Counted from the first letter of the stretch, positions 1-9,098 are shown. The stretch: 64,000 nt of DNA from Sva-07 sp963743825 (GCA_963743825.1 CAVURC010000002.1:1-64000), one strand, 5' to 3'. The notes: a model not told the origin generated them from the sequence alone. Made by a program: numbers and translations.

Positions 1-186
1 GGTCGCTTGCCAGCTGAACTCGTCGACGTCCGCTGGCAACTGGAGGAATTCCGGGTGGCGACCTTCGCCCAACCGCTGATGGTCAAGCGTCCCGGCCAGC
101 CCGCCGTCAGCGCCAAACGCATCGCCGCCCTCCTCTCCGCCCCACCCGTCGCCCCACACTCCTCCACCCCCACCCAGTTTGCGTGA
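1..186 (+). CDS. hrpA: ATP-dependent RNA helicase HrpA-like, C-terminal end (partial)
   Basis: Only the last 61 codons are in the window; the gene begins upstream of base 1. The visible tail contains LVDVRWQLEEFRVATFAQ followed by VSAKRIAALLS, which resembles the extreme C-terminal region (DUF3418) of HrpA-type DEAH-box RNA helicases, where a Leu/Val-rich strand with LxEExRVxxFAQ and a final S-x-KRI helix are typical. The helicase core itself cannot be seen. The TGA stop at 184-186 lies inside the left arm of an inverted repeat, so the last residues (QFA) are encoded by the repeat. Assignment rests on this short tail only, so it is good but not certain. Confidence 0.72.
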   Translation, partial: GRLPAELVDVRWQLEEFRVATFAQPLMVKRPGQPAVSAKRIAALLSAPPVAPHSSTPTQFA

Positions 187-226
187 CGATTCGGTTGGGA
201 CGGGCCAACCGAACTGTCACGCAAAC
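177..226. repeat. 50-nt inverted repeat, family A copy 1
   Basis: Outer arms GTTTGCGTGAC and GTCACGCAAAC with an inner stem TTCGGTTGG/CCAACCGAA. It contains the stop codon of the helicase gene. Two further copies at 1681-1730 and 2554-2603 keep the outer arms nearly unchanged, while the inner stem changes in matched pairs, as expected for a selected hairpin. Confidence 0.9.
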
Positions 227-259
227 AGGGGGTGGAGGTGGGTATGGGAAGCTTGGGAG

Positions 260-1658
260 ATGGCGACGCCCCCACACCTCGATGATCGGCACGTCGACGG
301 GCTGACCGACGGCACCGTCGAACTGCTGCAGGTCCTCATCCGCAACCGCTGCGTGAACGACGGCACCGAAGCCTCGGGCGAAGAGGTGCGCAACGCCGAT
401 GTGCTCCGGCAGGTGATCGAGGGTCCCGGCGTGCAGGTCGAGCGCTACGAGGCCGCGCCCGGTCGGGTGTCGATCGTCGGACGCATCGAGGGATCGGACC
501 CCACCGCGCCGAGCCTGTGCCTGATGGGGCACACCGATGTCGTCCCTGTCAACGCGTCCGGCTGGAGCGAGGATCCGTTCGGCGGCGAGATCATCGACGG
601 TCCCGATGGGCCCGAGGTGTGGGGACGCGGCGCCGTCGACATGCTCAACCTCACCGCGTCGATGGCGGTCACGTTCCGCAACCTGGCGGACAACGGTTTC
701 CGACCGACCGGCGACCTCATCTACTTCGGCGTGGCCGACGAGGAGGCCGGCAGTGCCTACGGTGCCCGATGGATGGCCGACCATCACGCCGATGCGATCC
801 GTGCCGACTACGTGCTGACCGAGAGCGGGGGGCTGCACACCGGGCCCGCCGAGGCGCCGTTCATCGGGGTGAACATCGCCGAGAAGGGCGTGGCGTGGAG
901 GCGTCTTCGGGTGAAGGGCACGCCGGGCCACGGCTCGGCGCCGTTCCGTCGGGACAATGCGCTCGTCAAAGCGGCCGGTGTGATCCAACGGTTGCACGAC
1001 TATCGACCAGCCCCTCGGTTCCACGAGCTGTGGGGCCAGAAGGTGGAGGCGCTCGGGTTGCCCGACGACCTGAAGGCCTCGCTGCTCGACCCGGCGGCGA
1101 TCGACGACGTGCTCGACTCGCTCCCCAACAGTGGTGCTGCGTCGCACTTCCACGCGTGCACGCACACGACGTTCTCGCCGAACCTGATCGACGGCAGCGA
1201 GTCGGGTGGCGGCCGGATGAAGGTGAATGTCATTCCCGACACCGTCGTCATCGATGTCGACATCCGCACGCTGCCGGGCGAGGGTCCCGAGGAGGTCGCG
1301 GCACACCTCGCGCGCTGCACTCGGTGATCTCGCCGACGAGGTCGAGATCGAGCCATTGATGAACGACGCTGCCTCGATCAGCCGGCTGGACACGCCGCTG
1401 TGGGATGCGCTCCAACGCGCCGTCAACGTGCCGTTCCCGACGGCTCGGCTGACACCGCAGTTCGTGGTCGGATTCACCGATGCCCGCATCTACCGCGAGA
1501 TGGGGGCGGTGGCGTACGGCGCCGGCCTCTTCAGCCCGTCGCTCGACTCGAGTGAGTACGGCTCACGGTTCCACGGCAACAACGAGCGCATCGACATCGA
1601 GTCGCTGGCACTCACCACGCGCCTCTTCCACCACGTCGCCACCGACCTCCTCGCCTGA
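260..1658 (+). CDS. M20-family metallopeptidase (ArgE/DapE-like), frameshifted
   Basis: Zinc-dependent amidohydrolase of the M20 family, about 465 residues after frame correction. The first half shows GHTDVVP (zinc His and Asp), GRGAVDM with the bridging Asp, and DEEAGS with the catalytic Glu. The second half, in another frame, carries the dimerisation-domain end and FHGNNERID, the usual C-terminal zinc-ligand region. The frame changes at the CGCGCGC run at 1309-1315; removing one base restores AHLA-AALGDLADE without a stop. The ATG at 260 is chosen because the coding similarity begins there and the longer open frame runs into a repeat. The exact substrate cannot be told. The gene lies between two family A repeats and may be a single-gene unit. 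Confidence 0.85.
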
Positions 1659-1680
1659 CCCCGCCCTCCAACACCACCCC

Positions 1681-1730
1681 GTTTGCGTGACAGAACGGTT
1701 GGACCGTCCCAACCGTTCTGCAACGCAAAC
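1681..1730. repeat. 50-nt inverted repeat, family A copy 2
   Basis: Begins GTTTGCGTGAC and ends GCAACGCAAAC; the inner stem is AGAACGGTTGG/CCAACCGTTCT (11 pairs). It sits between the convergent ends of the M20 gene (stop 1658) and the enoyl-CoA hydratase gene (stop 1738), a position fitting a bidirectional terminator. Confidence 0.9.
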
Positions 1731-1737
1731 CGGGATT

Positions 1738-2523
1738 TCAGCGTTGGCGCGAGGCGAGGTAGTCGCGAGCCGCCTGGCGGGCTTCGGGGTCACGCATGGC
1801 GGCACCGAGGAGGTCGGCGTCGGCCCACGCACCGACGGTGGGTGCCATGTCCTCGAGCGCCTCGTTGACCTGGCGTTTGGTGGCGCGCACCACACTCGGC
1901 GCCTTGCGGGCCAATTGCTCGGCCAGCTCGTCGACGGCCGACTCCAGTTCGGCTCGTGGCACCACACGGTTGACGAAGCCGAGTGCCTTCGCCTCGTCGG
2001 GGCCGAACGGGCGGCACGTCAGCACCAGCTCGCGGGTGAACGCCGGACCGATCTCGCGAACCAACCGAGGAATACCTCCCCAGGCGAGCGGAATGCCGAG
2101 GTCGACCTCGGGGATCGAGAACACGGTGTCGTCGGCGGCCACCCGCAGGTCGCACACGCCCGCCAACACCACGCCGCCGCCGACGCACGGACCTTTGATC
2201 GCTGCGATCGACAACGCCGACATCCGCTCCATCGCCTCGGCCATCAGCCGTCCGAGGTCGGCCTGATCTCGGCTCGACGTGCTCGTCGCCGAGTCACTGC
2301 CGGCGAACTCGCGCAGATCGAAGCCCGACGAGAACGCCCGACCCTCGCCGGTCACGATCACCACCGATGCCGACGTCGTATCGAACCATCGAGCGGCTTC
2401 GGCGATCTCGCGCAACGGCACGGTCCCCAGTGGGTTCAGCTTGTCGGGCTGTGTGAGGGTGAGTCGCCCGATCCTGTCGTCGACCTCGACTCGGAGGGTG
2501 GAAAACGTCGGCGTGTCGGGCAT
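1738..2523 (-). CDS. Enoyl-CoA hydratase/isomerase family protein
   Basis: A 261-residue crotonase-fold protein. It shows the N-terminal strand VDDRIGRLTLTQPDKLNPL, the first oxyanion-hole segment GRAFSSGFDLREF and the second, KGPCVGGGVVLAGVCDLR, followed by FSIPEVDLGIPLAWGGIPRL. Where many hydratases have a catalytic Glu near the GG-pair, the local residues here do not settle between hydratase, isomerase or another crotonase activity, so only the family is called. The start at the ATG of MPDTPTF is preferred because the longer open frame reads back through family A repeat copy 3. A -10-like CAGGAT lies 6 nt upstream of that start. Confidence 0.87.
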   Translation of the reverse strand: MPDTPTFSTLRVEVDDRIGRLTLTQPDKLNPLGTVPLREIAEAARWFDTTSASVVIVTGEGRAFSSGFDLREFAGSDSATSTSSRDQADLGRLMAEAMERMSALSIAAIKGPCVGGGVVLAGVCDLRVAADDTVFSIPEVDLGIPLAWGGIPRLVREIGPAFTRELVLTCRPFGPDEAKALGFVNRVVPRAELESAVDELAEQLARKAPSVVRATKRQVNEALEDMAPTVGAWADADLLGAAMRDPEARQAARDYLASRQR

Positions 2524-2553
2524 CCCCGAATCCTGCCAGCCCCAACCCAGCTC

Positions 2554-2603
2554 GTTTGTGTTGCAGTTCCGTTGGCCCGTCCCAACGGAACTGTCACGCA
2601 AAC
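2554..2603. repeat. 50-nt inverted repeat, family A copy 3
   Basis: Left arm GTTTGTGTTGC, right arm GTCACGCAAAC, inner stem AGTTCCGTTGG/CCAACGGAACT. It lies between the start of the enoyl-CoA hydratase gene and the stop of the next minus-strand gene (2619), so it is 3' to the latter. Confidence 0.88.
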
Positions 2604-2618
2604 CGATTGGGGATGGTT

Positions 2619-3524
2619 TCAGGTCCGCTGGAATCGTCCCGGCTCGACTTCGAGCGCCTCGCCCCGGCGCAGCATTCGCTGCACATGCAGCTCGGCGCTG
2701 CGTCGCTCCACCGACTCCACGAACGCCATCTCCACGTGCGGGCGGTAGATGAATCGGTGCGCGCGCATGTCGTCGATCGAGTGCGGCTCGGCGAGGAATT
2801 CCAACATCGCATCGTGGCGCCGACCGATCACCGCGGTGAACGCATCGATCATTTCGACGAATGTCTCACGCCCCTCGATCACGCCCTTGTGATGGAAGGT
2901 CACGTAGAAGTCGGCCTCCTCGTCGCGCACTTTCGTGAGGCTGGCCTCGAAGTCCTCCAGGTCGCTCCACACGTCGCCGTAGTACGGGCCGAAGCCGGTG
3001 AGATCGATGTCGGACAGGAAGAACACGCCGTCCATCCGAAAACCGCTGTGCCCGCGAGTGTGTCCCGGGAGATGCACTGCCTCCACCGTCACGGCGCCGC
3101 CGAGGTCGAACACATGGCCATCGGAGAACCCCTGCGCATCGGGTCGGGGTGTGTAGTGGAACTCGTCGAGGATCACCCGTTCGAATTCGGTGCGAGCAGA
3201 ACCGGTGAGCCCGTACACCTCCATCAGTCCGTCCATCGACTCGGCGCCGGGAAGGTCCTCGTGGTGGATGTGGAGCCGGGCCTCGGCGAACAGCCCGTTA
3301 CCGGCCATGTGGTCCTCGTGCGAGTGACTGTTGATCACCGCGTCGACCGCCACCGGCGCGCCACCCCGAGCCACGACCGTCACCGACGGATCGATCACGA
3401 CGGACTCGCCGGCACCTCGAACGAGCAGTGTGTTGCCCGACGGGTACGCGCCGTCGGCGTCGCCGACCAACACACTCACCGATGGCGTCAACCGTCGCTC
3501 GTCGTCACCCCAGTCAGCCACCAT
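2619..3524 (-). CDS. Metallo-beta-lactamase-fold hydrolase
   Basis: About 301 residues. The metal-binding signature HSHEDH is present near residue 70, followed by a second His in LPGHTRGHSGF and an Asp in FFLSDIDLTGFGPYYGD, the normal order for class-B-lactamase-fold hydrolases. The N-terminal strand GNTLLVRGAGESVVIDP fits the fold. The substrate is unknown; glyoxalase II-like or other thioester hydrolases share this pattern. The start at 3524 is chosen over the longer frame because a TATGGT -10 box lies 7 nt upstream, giving a leaderless arrangement; the longer frame begins inside a palindromic repeat. Confidence 0.86.
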   Translation of the reverse strand: MVADWGDDERRLTPSVSVLVGDADGAYPSGNTLLVRGAGESVVIDPSVTVVARGGAPVAVDAVINSHSHEDHMAGNGLFAEARLHIHHEDLPGAESMDGLMEVYGLTGSARTEFERVILDEFHYTPRPDAQGFSDGHVFDLGGAVTVEAVHLPGHTRGHSGFRMDGVFFLSDIDLTGFGPYYGDVWSDLEDFEASLTKVRDEEADFYVTFHHKGVIEGRETFVEMIDAFTAVIGRRHDAMLEFLAEPHSIDDMRAHRFIYRPHVEMAFVESVERRSAELHVQRMLRRGEALEVEPGRFQRT

Positions 3525-3531
3525 CGCCCCG

Positions 3532-3537
3532 ACCATA
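3532..3537 (-). promoter_or_regulatory. -10 box TATGGT, leaderless start of the MBL-fold gene
   Basis: TANNNT hexamer 7 nt upstream of the ATG at 3524. The palindrome at 3546-3574 would cover the -35 region. Confidence 0.55.
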
Positions 3538-3545
3538 GCCAGCTC

Positions 3546-3574
3546 TTGCAAAAGGGGTCTGACCCCTGATGCAA
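3546..3574. repeat. GTCNGAC-centred palindrome, copy 1
   Basis: Core GGGGTCTGACCCC with imperfect outer arms TTGCA and TGCAA. It ends 2 nt from the stop codon of msrB (3577). Confidence 0.88.
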
Positions 3575-3576
3575 GG

Positions 3577-3975
3577 TCAGTCGGTGGGCTTGAGGTCGAG
3601 GGAGGCGGAGTTCATGCAGAAGCGGTCGCCGGACGGACCTGGGCCGTCGGGGAACACGTGACCGAGATGGGCACCGCACTTCGCACACACCGTCTCGACG
3701 CGGAGCATGCCGTGCGTCCGGTCCTCCTTGCGGGTGATCTTGTCGGGATCGAGGGCGTCGGTGAAGCTCGGCCACCCGCACCCGGCGTCGTACTTCGTGT
3801 CCGAGGAGAACAACGGCTCGTCGCACACGATGCAGTGGTACGTGCCGGCGTCGTCGACGTTCCAGTACGTCCCGCTGAATGCTCGCTCCGTGGCAGCGTG
3901 CTGGGTCACCTCGTACTGCAGCGGCGTGAGGCGCTGCTTCAACTCGTCATCGGTGGGAATGGGTCGATCAGCCAT
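3577..3975 (-). CDS. msrB: Peptide-methionine (R)-S-oxide reductase MsrB
   Basis: Reduces the R-epimer of methionine sulfoxide in proteins back to methionine. The 132-residue protein has the family's two zinc CxxC pairs (CIVC near residue 48 and CAKC near residue 97), the GCGWPSF motif, and the catalytic RFCMNSASL with the active Cys near residue 120, so it should be an active, zinc-containing, single-domain enzyme without an MsrA fusion. No signal peptide is visible, so it should be cytoplasmic. Two ATGs six bases apart (3981 and 3975) could start it; MADRPIP is chosen. Confidence 0.96.
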   Translation of the reverse strand: MADRPIPTDDELKQRLTPLQYEVTQHAATERAFSGTYWNVDDAGTYHCIVCDEPLFSSDTKYDAGCGWPSFTDALDPDKITRKEDRTHGMLRVETVCAKCGAHLGHVFPDGPGPSGDRFCMNSASLDLKPTD

Positions 3976-4002
3976 GCGCACATGATGCGCAGAGTGACGC
4001 GT

Positions 4003-4962
4003 TCACGACAACGTGGCGATGAATACGTCGAGTGCCGCGTTGACCTCCCCAGGTGCCTCCTGCTGGACCCAGTGGCCGGCACCCGGGATGATCGTGCTGC
4101 CACGGAAGTCGGTGCACCCGGACCCCGGATCGGCGAATGCGTCGGAGCCCGGGATGATCGAGCGCACGAGATCGCGTTCGCCGGCGATGAAGCACGACGG
4201 CTGATCGACGGTGGCACCCATGATGTCGGCGCTCGCCTCGACGTCGAACGACAGCGCCCGGTATCGGTTGAATGCGCCCACCATGCCGACTCGCTCGAAC
4301 GTCGATGCATACACGTCGAGGTCTGCGTCGGTCATGAAGCTCAGGGGCCCAGCGGGCGGATCCGGCAGCACGCGCAGGAACTCGGCATCGCGCGGCGCGT
4401 CACCCAACATGCTGTTGGCGGGAGCATCACCGCAGTTGGCGAAGTAGACCCGCTTCAACGCGGCACGGGTGTCGACAGCGAACTGCGACTCGATGAGGCC
4501 GGGTTCCTGGAAGGCGAGCATGTAGAAGAAGCGGTCCTTGTAGAGCTGGTCGAAGAGATCGATCAGCGACAGTGGCATCGGTGGAGTGTGGGGCACGCTC
4601 AGACCCGCGACGGCCCGCACCCGATCGGGATGCCGGATGGCGGCGTGCCAGGCGATCGGCGCACCCCAGTCGTGGCCCAGCAAGATGACCGGCTCGTCGT
4701 CGAGCGCCGCCGCCACCGCAGCGACATCGCCCGCCAGCTCCTGCAAGGTGTACCGCTCGATCTCGGCAGGAGCGGAGCTGCCGCCGTACCCGCGCACGTC
4801 GATCGCTGCGACCTGGAAGCCACGCTCGGAGAAGTGGGCCACCTGATGACGCCACGAGTGCGGGGCCTCGGGCCAGCCGTGCACGCACAGGATGGTCGGG
4901 CCGTCGCCGGTCACCTCCACGCGCAGCGTGATGTCACCGTTGTCGACCAGGAGTTCGTTCAT
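4003..4962 (-). CDS. Alpha/beta hydrolase, epoxide hydrolase-like
   Basis: A 319-residue alpha/beta hydrolase. The oxyanion segment CVHGWPEAPHSW and the nucleophile elbow GHDWGAPIAW put an Asp, not a Ser, at the nucleophile position, as in epoxide hydrolases and haloalkane dehalogenases; HGWP favours epoxide hydrolase. The catalytic His is in GAGHWVQQEAP near the C-terminus. The ATG at 4962 overlaps by four bases (ATGA) with the native stop of the upstream oxidoreductase, so translation is probably coupled and the two enzymes may act on the same substrate, for instance oxidation followed by epoxide opening. That pathway link is inference. Confidence 0.87.
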   Translation of the reverse strand: MNELLVDNGDITLRVEVTGDGPTILCVHGWPEAPHSWRHQVAHFSERGFQVAAIDVRGYGGSSAPAEIERYTLQELAGDVAAVAAALDDEPVILLGHDWGAPIAWHAAIRHPDRVRAVAGLSVPHTPPMPLSLIDLFDQLYKDRFFYMLAFQEPGLIESQFAVDTRAALKRVYFANCGDAPANSMLGDAPRDAEFLRVLPDPPAGPLSFMTDADLDVYASTFERVGMVGAFNRYRALSFDVEASADIMGATVDQPSCFIAGERDLVRSIIPGSDAFADPGSGCTDFRGSTIIPGAGHWVQQEAPGEVNAALDVFIATLS

Positions 4963-6369
4963 CGGGATGTCGCCATGGTCTCGGCCAGCAGGTCGTCGAG
5001 CTTGGCGACCGCCGGTGCGAGATGTGCGAGATACCGCCCGATGTGTTCGAGTGGCCTCGCTGTCGACACCCAGGCGGGCTCGGGCTCGGGCGGTGAACGG
5101 GTCGAGGCGCGATGCCGCCATCCAGTCACCGATCTCTGGGTGGTCGTTCCAGCAGGCGCGGTTCGCGAGTTCCACCCGCAGCATCCGCAGCCAGTCACGA
5201 GGCACGGTCGGGGGCACGATCGGCGTGCAGATCCGGTTCTTGAGGTCGTCGTCGTCGAATCGTGCCTCCACGACGCCGATCAGGGCGGCGCTGAAGGTGG
5301 GTTGACAGGTACGGATCCATTGCAGTGTGATCCGGTGGTCCTCGAACACCGCCTTCGACGGCAGCGTCGGGATCCCGGCGGCAGAACAGTCGATGTGCAG
5401 CACACGTGGACCGGTCGGGATGGATCCGTGTTCGAGCACGATCCGGTCGGCCTCGATCGAGGTGACCCGGCCGAGGCGGATGATGCCATCGATCCGCCGG
5501 AGTTCGGCCATCTCCCCATCGCTCAGGATCGCGCAGTGATAGGCCTGCGGAGTGACCGCCGGATCGATCCGCATGAGTTCGCCGGAGGCCTCGAGTCGTG
5601 CGAAGACGTCATCGACCGAGTCGGCCAGGGCGACCGCCTCCACCTGGTCGGCGATGCTCCGACACATCCGTGCGAAGCCGGCGTCGTTCGGCTGGAAGTT
5701 CGCCCGGTTCAGTACCCATGAGTCCCTCGCCATGATCCAACGGATCCGGGCAGGGTCGGCGCCGTTGTCGAGCAGCCAGATGCATGCGTCCATCCCCGTC
5801 TTGCCCGCACCGATGACCACGTACTCGTCGTAGTCGTGGGCGAGACGAGGGAGATCGTTGAGCGGAACGCAGCTGGCTTCGGAGGAGATGGAGTACGACG
5901 GTGCCGTCGTCGACGGAACGAGCATCTTGGAGTGCGTTGCGTCGACGAATCGACGTGCCTGGACCCGGACCCGTTCGCCGGACAACCGCGACCTGATCAC
6001 CTCGTCGTCCACCAACTCGCTCGTCGGGAACCACCGCACGCGTCCCGACGGGAGGAACCGCTGGCGCATCACGCGGTCGTAGTGGCTGAGGACCTCCTGT
6101 CCCGACGCCAGCTCCTCGAAGCCGATGTTGAGCCCGATCTCGTCGATCGCCCCGAATCCCAGCGGGGCGGAGTTGACGCCGTAGCTGCTCGACGGTTGGT
6201 GCAGCCGCACGAATGGGTAGGCGTCGTTCCAGTGCCCGCCCGGGCGATGGTGCCGGTCGACGATCACCATCGTGGCGTTGCTCTCGGTCAGCAGCGAATC
6301 GGCGAACGCCATGGCCGACGCACCGCCACCCATGATCAGATAGTCGGCTTCGATGGTCGATTCGTCCAC
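4959..6369 (-). CDS. FAD/NAD(P)-binding oxidoreductase, frameshifted near its C-terminus
   Basis: Flavin-dependent oxidoreductase of about 470 residues. An N-terminal FAD Rossmann motif DYLIMGGGASAMAFAD is followed by RPGGHWNDAYPFVRLHQPSS, and a second dinucleotide motif YVVIGAGKTGMDACIWLL lies near residue 190, an arrangement like flavin monooxygenase-type enzymes. The frame used for most of the gene runs on into the downstream hydrolase as one 790-codon frame, but the neighbouring frame encodes HIGRYLAHLAPAVAKLDDL and stops at 4959, which looks like the native end. One extra base between about 5055 and 5090 explains this. GTG at 6369 is preferred: AGGGGG lies 5 nt upstream and a TACGAT -10 box about 32 nt upstream. 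Confidence 0.78.
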
Positions 6370-6401
6370 GGCCACCCCCTGACGTGTCGATGGACGACGC
6401 G

Positions 6402-6407
6402 ATCGTA
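6402..6407 (-). promoter_or_regulatory. -10 box TACGAT for the oxidoreductase-hydrolase pair (leadered)
   Basis: TANNNT hexamer 32 nt upstream of the GTG at 6369. The expected short 5' leader carries a Shine-Dalgarno-like AGGGGG. Confidence 0.45.
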
Positions 6408-6453
6408 GCTCATCGTCCGTCGAGCGGATTCCGGCCGGGATCGGCGCCCCGAG

Positions 6454-6842
6454 TCAGTCGGCCTGGCCGGTCTGGCGCAGGAACGTGAGCGAGTCCCACA
6501 GGTCGGTGCGACGGGCGATCAGACCGTTTCGAACCTCGAACCACATCACTCCCGGGATGTCGATCGGTGTTCCTTCGTACTCGGCCTCGAATCGGTAGCG
6601 GGCAACGACGTCGGCGCCACCGAGTTCGCCGATCGCGTCGACGACGTAGCGGGCGCTCGGGCGAACGTCGACAGGAACCCGGGCAGGCGCCGGCGGTACT
6701 CGGGGCGTCCTGTGCACCCCGAGCCGAGTTCGCTGAGGTGCTCGTTGATGAAGTCGTCGGTGACGAACGCAACGATCGCATCGGGGTCGGCCGACGCGAA
6801 CGCGTCGAGGTATCGCCGCACGACGTCGACCCGAGTCTCCAC
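6454..6842 (-). CDS. SnoaL-like (NTF2-fold) small protein, frameshifted
   Basis: About 129 residues after correction. The N-terminal part reads VVRRYLDAFASADPDAIVAFVTDDF, a typical SnoaL/NTF2 first helix and strand. The C-terminal part, in another frame, reads DVVARYRFEAEYEGTPIDIPGVMWFEVRNGLIARRTDLWD, the usual cone-shaped barrel strands ending in a DxWD motif. The frame changes between about 6655 and 6680 and fits one missing base, unlike the other frameshifts here. SnoaL-like proteins include polyketide cyclases, isomerases and small binding proteins; no activity can be assigned. The start is uncertain; the GTG at 6842 leaves 34 bp to the divergent neighbour. Confidence 0.7.
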
Positions 6843-6876
6843 CTCCGCGACGGTATCGCCGCCGGACTGTGGTCGA

Positions 6877-8243
6877 ATGAGCGACGTGGACGCCGGCGAC
6901 GACGACATCTCGCCGTGGGAGCGCGATGACTGGACCTCGACCGACGACGCTCCGCAGTTCGATGCGCTGACCCGTCCCGATCGGGACCCGGCACCGACCA
7001 TGCCAGTTCCCCCGGTGATCGGTTCGGGCTCGGCGCCGTCGAACGACCGGCCGCCGCGAACGCAGGTGCTCCTTGCCGGTGCGGTCGGCATCGGATTCCT
7101 CGTGTTCGGCGCAGTTGCGATGCTTCGTGGCGGCGACAGCACCGAACCGGCCACCACGACCGACAGCGTCGACACGACGGAGGCGTCGACAACGACGACG
7201 CCTGCGTCGCCGACGACAGAGCTCGTGACGGCGACGACCGCGCCGCCCGACGGGACCACGGTGGTGGTTCCCGCTGCCGCTGTGGTCGGTGAGGCCGCGG
7301 CGTGGACCGAATCGTCGATCGTCGTGCCGCCGCCACTCCAGACCGTCGGTGCACCCACCGAACTCGTGACGTTGACCGACAACCGAGTGCTCCAACGGAT
7401 CGAGCTGCCGTCGGGCCGGATCCGTCGCCTCGACGTCGCATCGTGGGGCGAGAACTTGAACATTGCCGTGAGTGACGATTCGATCGCGGTCTACGACGGC
7501 CGCTACGTCGCCATCATCCGCGGCACCGAAGCGATCCGTCTCTTCGAGATCCCCGACGGAGTGCTCTTCGTCGAGGCATGGCCGGCCACGGGCTCGTTCG
7601 TCGTCACCTCGAACGGCCCACCGACCGGCGAGGCCGAGCGCTTCGTGATGAACGCCGTGGACGGCTCGCTGCAACCTGTCACACCCGAGGTGACCGGCGC
7701 GTTGCTGTTCGGTGCCGGCAACTTCCTGTCGAACGGCGACCTGCTCGTCAACCGGCCCGGCGGCGTGTACGCGATCGGGCCCGACCAACAGGCCCGTCGG
7801 ATCAGTGACGGCGACCTGCTCGCCGTCGGTCGCAACCATTACGCGATCGAGATGTGCGACGAGTCGCTGCGGTGCGAACAGTTCGTCATCGAGGTGGCGT
7901 CCGGTGCACGGATCGGCGGCACTGCTCGGCACCATGAATCGGATGGGTGTCGTCGATCCGTCGACCCGCATTGCACCCGATGGCCGCTCGATCGTGGCGG
8001 CCGACTCGACACGCGACACCGGCACTCGCCAGATCATCGACACCACCACCGGCTCGCGTACCGACGGTGGGCCGGCTCGCGGCGCTGTACTACCCCGACC
8101 CGTGGGCGGCCGACGGATCCGGGTTGTTCGTCGAAGACGCAGGTGTCGTGCGCTTCCAGGTGGCGAGCATCGGCGAGCGGGCGACGCTCGACGGCATCGG
8201 CGTGACCGAGTCACTGATGGTCCGTCCGGCCGTCGGCCCCTGA
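6877..8243 (+). CDS. Membrane-anchored protein with Thr-rich linker, probable extracellular beta-propeller; two frameshifts
   Basis: About 455 residues after correction; not recognised as a named family. An acidic, Pro-rich cytoplasmic N-terminus (about 60 residues) is followed by one membrane segment (VLLAGAVGIGFLVFGAVAML), then a Thr/Ser/Pro-rich linker and a long beta-rich region with short repeating units (for example RIELPSGRIRRLDV, IIRGTEAIRLFEIPDG, LLVNRPGGVYAI) that resemble propeller blades. The frame shifts near 7905-7925 and again near 8070-8085, each equivalent to one extra base; the final frame reads ALYYPDPWAADGSGLFVEDAG and ends at 8243. A membrane-tethered sensor or scaffold is a guess. 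Confidence 0.6.
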
Positions 8244-8264
8244 ACGTCAGCCCCTGAACGTCAG
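8237..8264. repeat. 14-bp tandem duplication at a convergent gene junction
   Basis: CCCCTGAACGTCAG occurs twice head to tail. The first copy supplies the TGA stop of the plus-strand gene (8241-8243). In the minus direction both copies supply a TGA, at 8247 and 8261; surE uses the one at 8261. Confidence 0.85.
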
Positions 8265-9098
8265 CCCAGGAGTTCGTCGAGCGACTTGGCGATCGAGTCG
8301 AGGTCGGGACGGTCGTGGTGGTCGAGGCGGGTCAGGTAGGTGATGGCAACCTCGTTGCGTTCGATGATGCCGCCGTCGGTTTCGGGGGCGAGTTCCACCA
8401 CGTCGCCCCATCCCATCTCGACGGTGTACGCCTCCTCGTGGCCCGGGATCGGCTTGAGGTTGGCCGCCGACATCGACCGGGGCGGCTGACTGCCGACCTG
8501 GGCGTACTTCCATGATGCCGAACTGCTCGAGCGGCACGTCGGGAACGTTGATGTTCACGACAACCGGTTCCGCCGGCATGTCGTCGACCAGCGTCTGCGC
8601 CACCTGCTTGGCCACGGCGGCGGCACTGTCCCAGTGCTGCGTCGCGATCGATTCGTCCCAGCCCTGGCCCTCGACGCCGAAGCCGGTGACCGCCTGGCTG
8701 ATCGCGATACCGGAGATGTGGCCGTTGCGCCCGGTGAGCGCAGCGCCGACCGTGCCCGAGTGATACACGGCTCGCCCGACGTTGGCGCCGGGGTTGATGC
8801 CGGACACGACCAGATCGAACGGACCGCCGAACGCACCGAGCCGAGCGAAGAAGACGCACAGGGCCGGCGGGCCGCTGACCTTCCAGATCGCGTCGGCCGG
8901 ACAGTCGGAGATCTGGGCGCGTCGTACCTCGGGTTGGATGAGGTGGAGCGCGCCGAGGGCAGCACCGGCGCCCGAGTACTCCTGATCAGGTGCGGCCACC
9001 ACGACCTCGTGGCCGCCATCGAGTTCGCAGATCGATCGGGCCAGCACGTGCAGGCCGATCGAGTCGATGCCGTCGTCGTTCGTCACCAGGATTCGCAT
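8261..9098 (-). CDS. surE: 5'/3'-nucleotidase SurE, frameshifted near the C-terminus
   Basis: Metal-dependent nucleotidase that dephosphorylates nucleoside 5'- and 3'-monophosphates. The N-terminus MRILVTNDDGIDSIGL is diagnostic (the NDDG metal site); APDQEYSGAGA, FDLVVSGINPGANVGRAVYHSGTVGAA and the later VVNINVPDVP also match the family. The conserved part stops in frame near 8480, and the last 70 residues (NLKPIPGHEEAYTVEMGWGD, then ITYLTRLD) continue in another frame. Removing one base from the GGGG run at 8479-8482 joins them into about 278 residues, the normal SurE size. This is a likely sequence error in an intact gene. Confidence 0.92.

Noticed and set aside
3331..5721. Very long open frames opposite or in alternative frames to known genes (for example 796 codons at 3331-5721 plus, 586 at 6454-8214 minus, 771 at 24665-26980 minus).
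   Set aside because: They are low-complexity, Arg/His/Pro-rich shadows typical of GC-rich DNA, lie opposite clearly conserved genes, and show no domain.
4003..6375. A genuine oxidoreductase-hydrolase fusion protein.
   Set aside because: A native stop with ATGA overlap exists in the neighbouring frame, and the linker read in the fused frame is Arg-rich nonsense.
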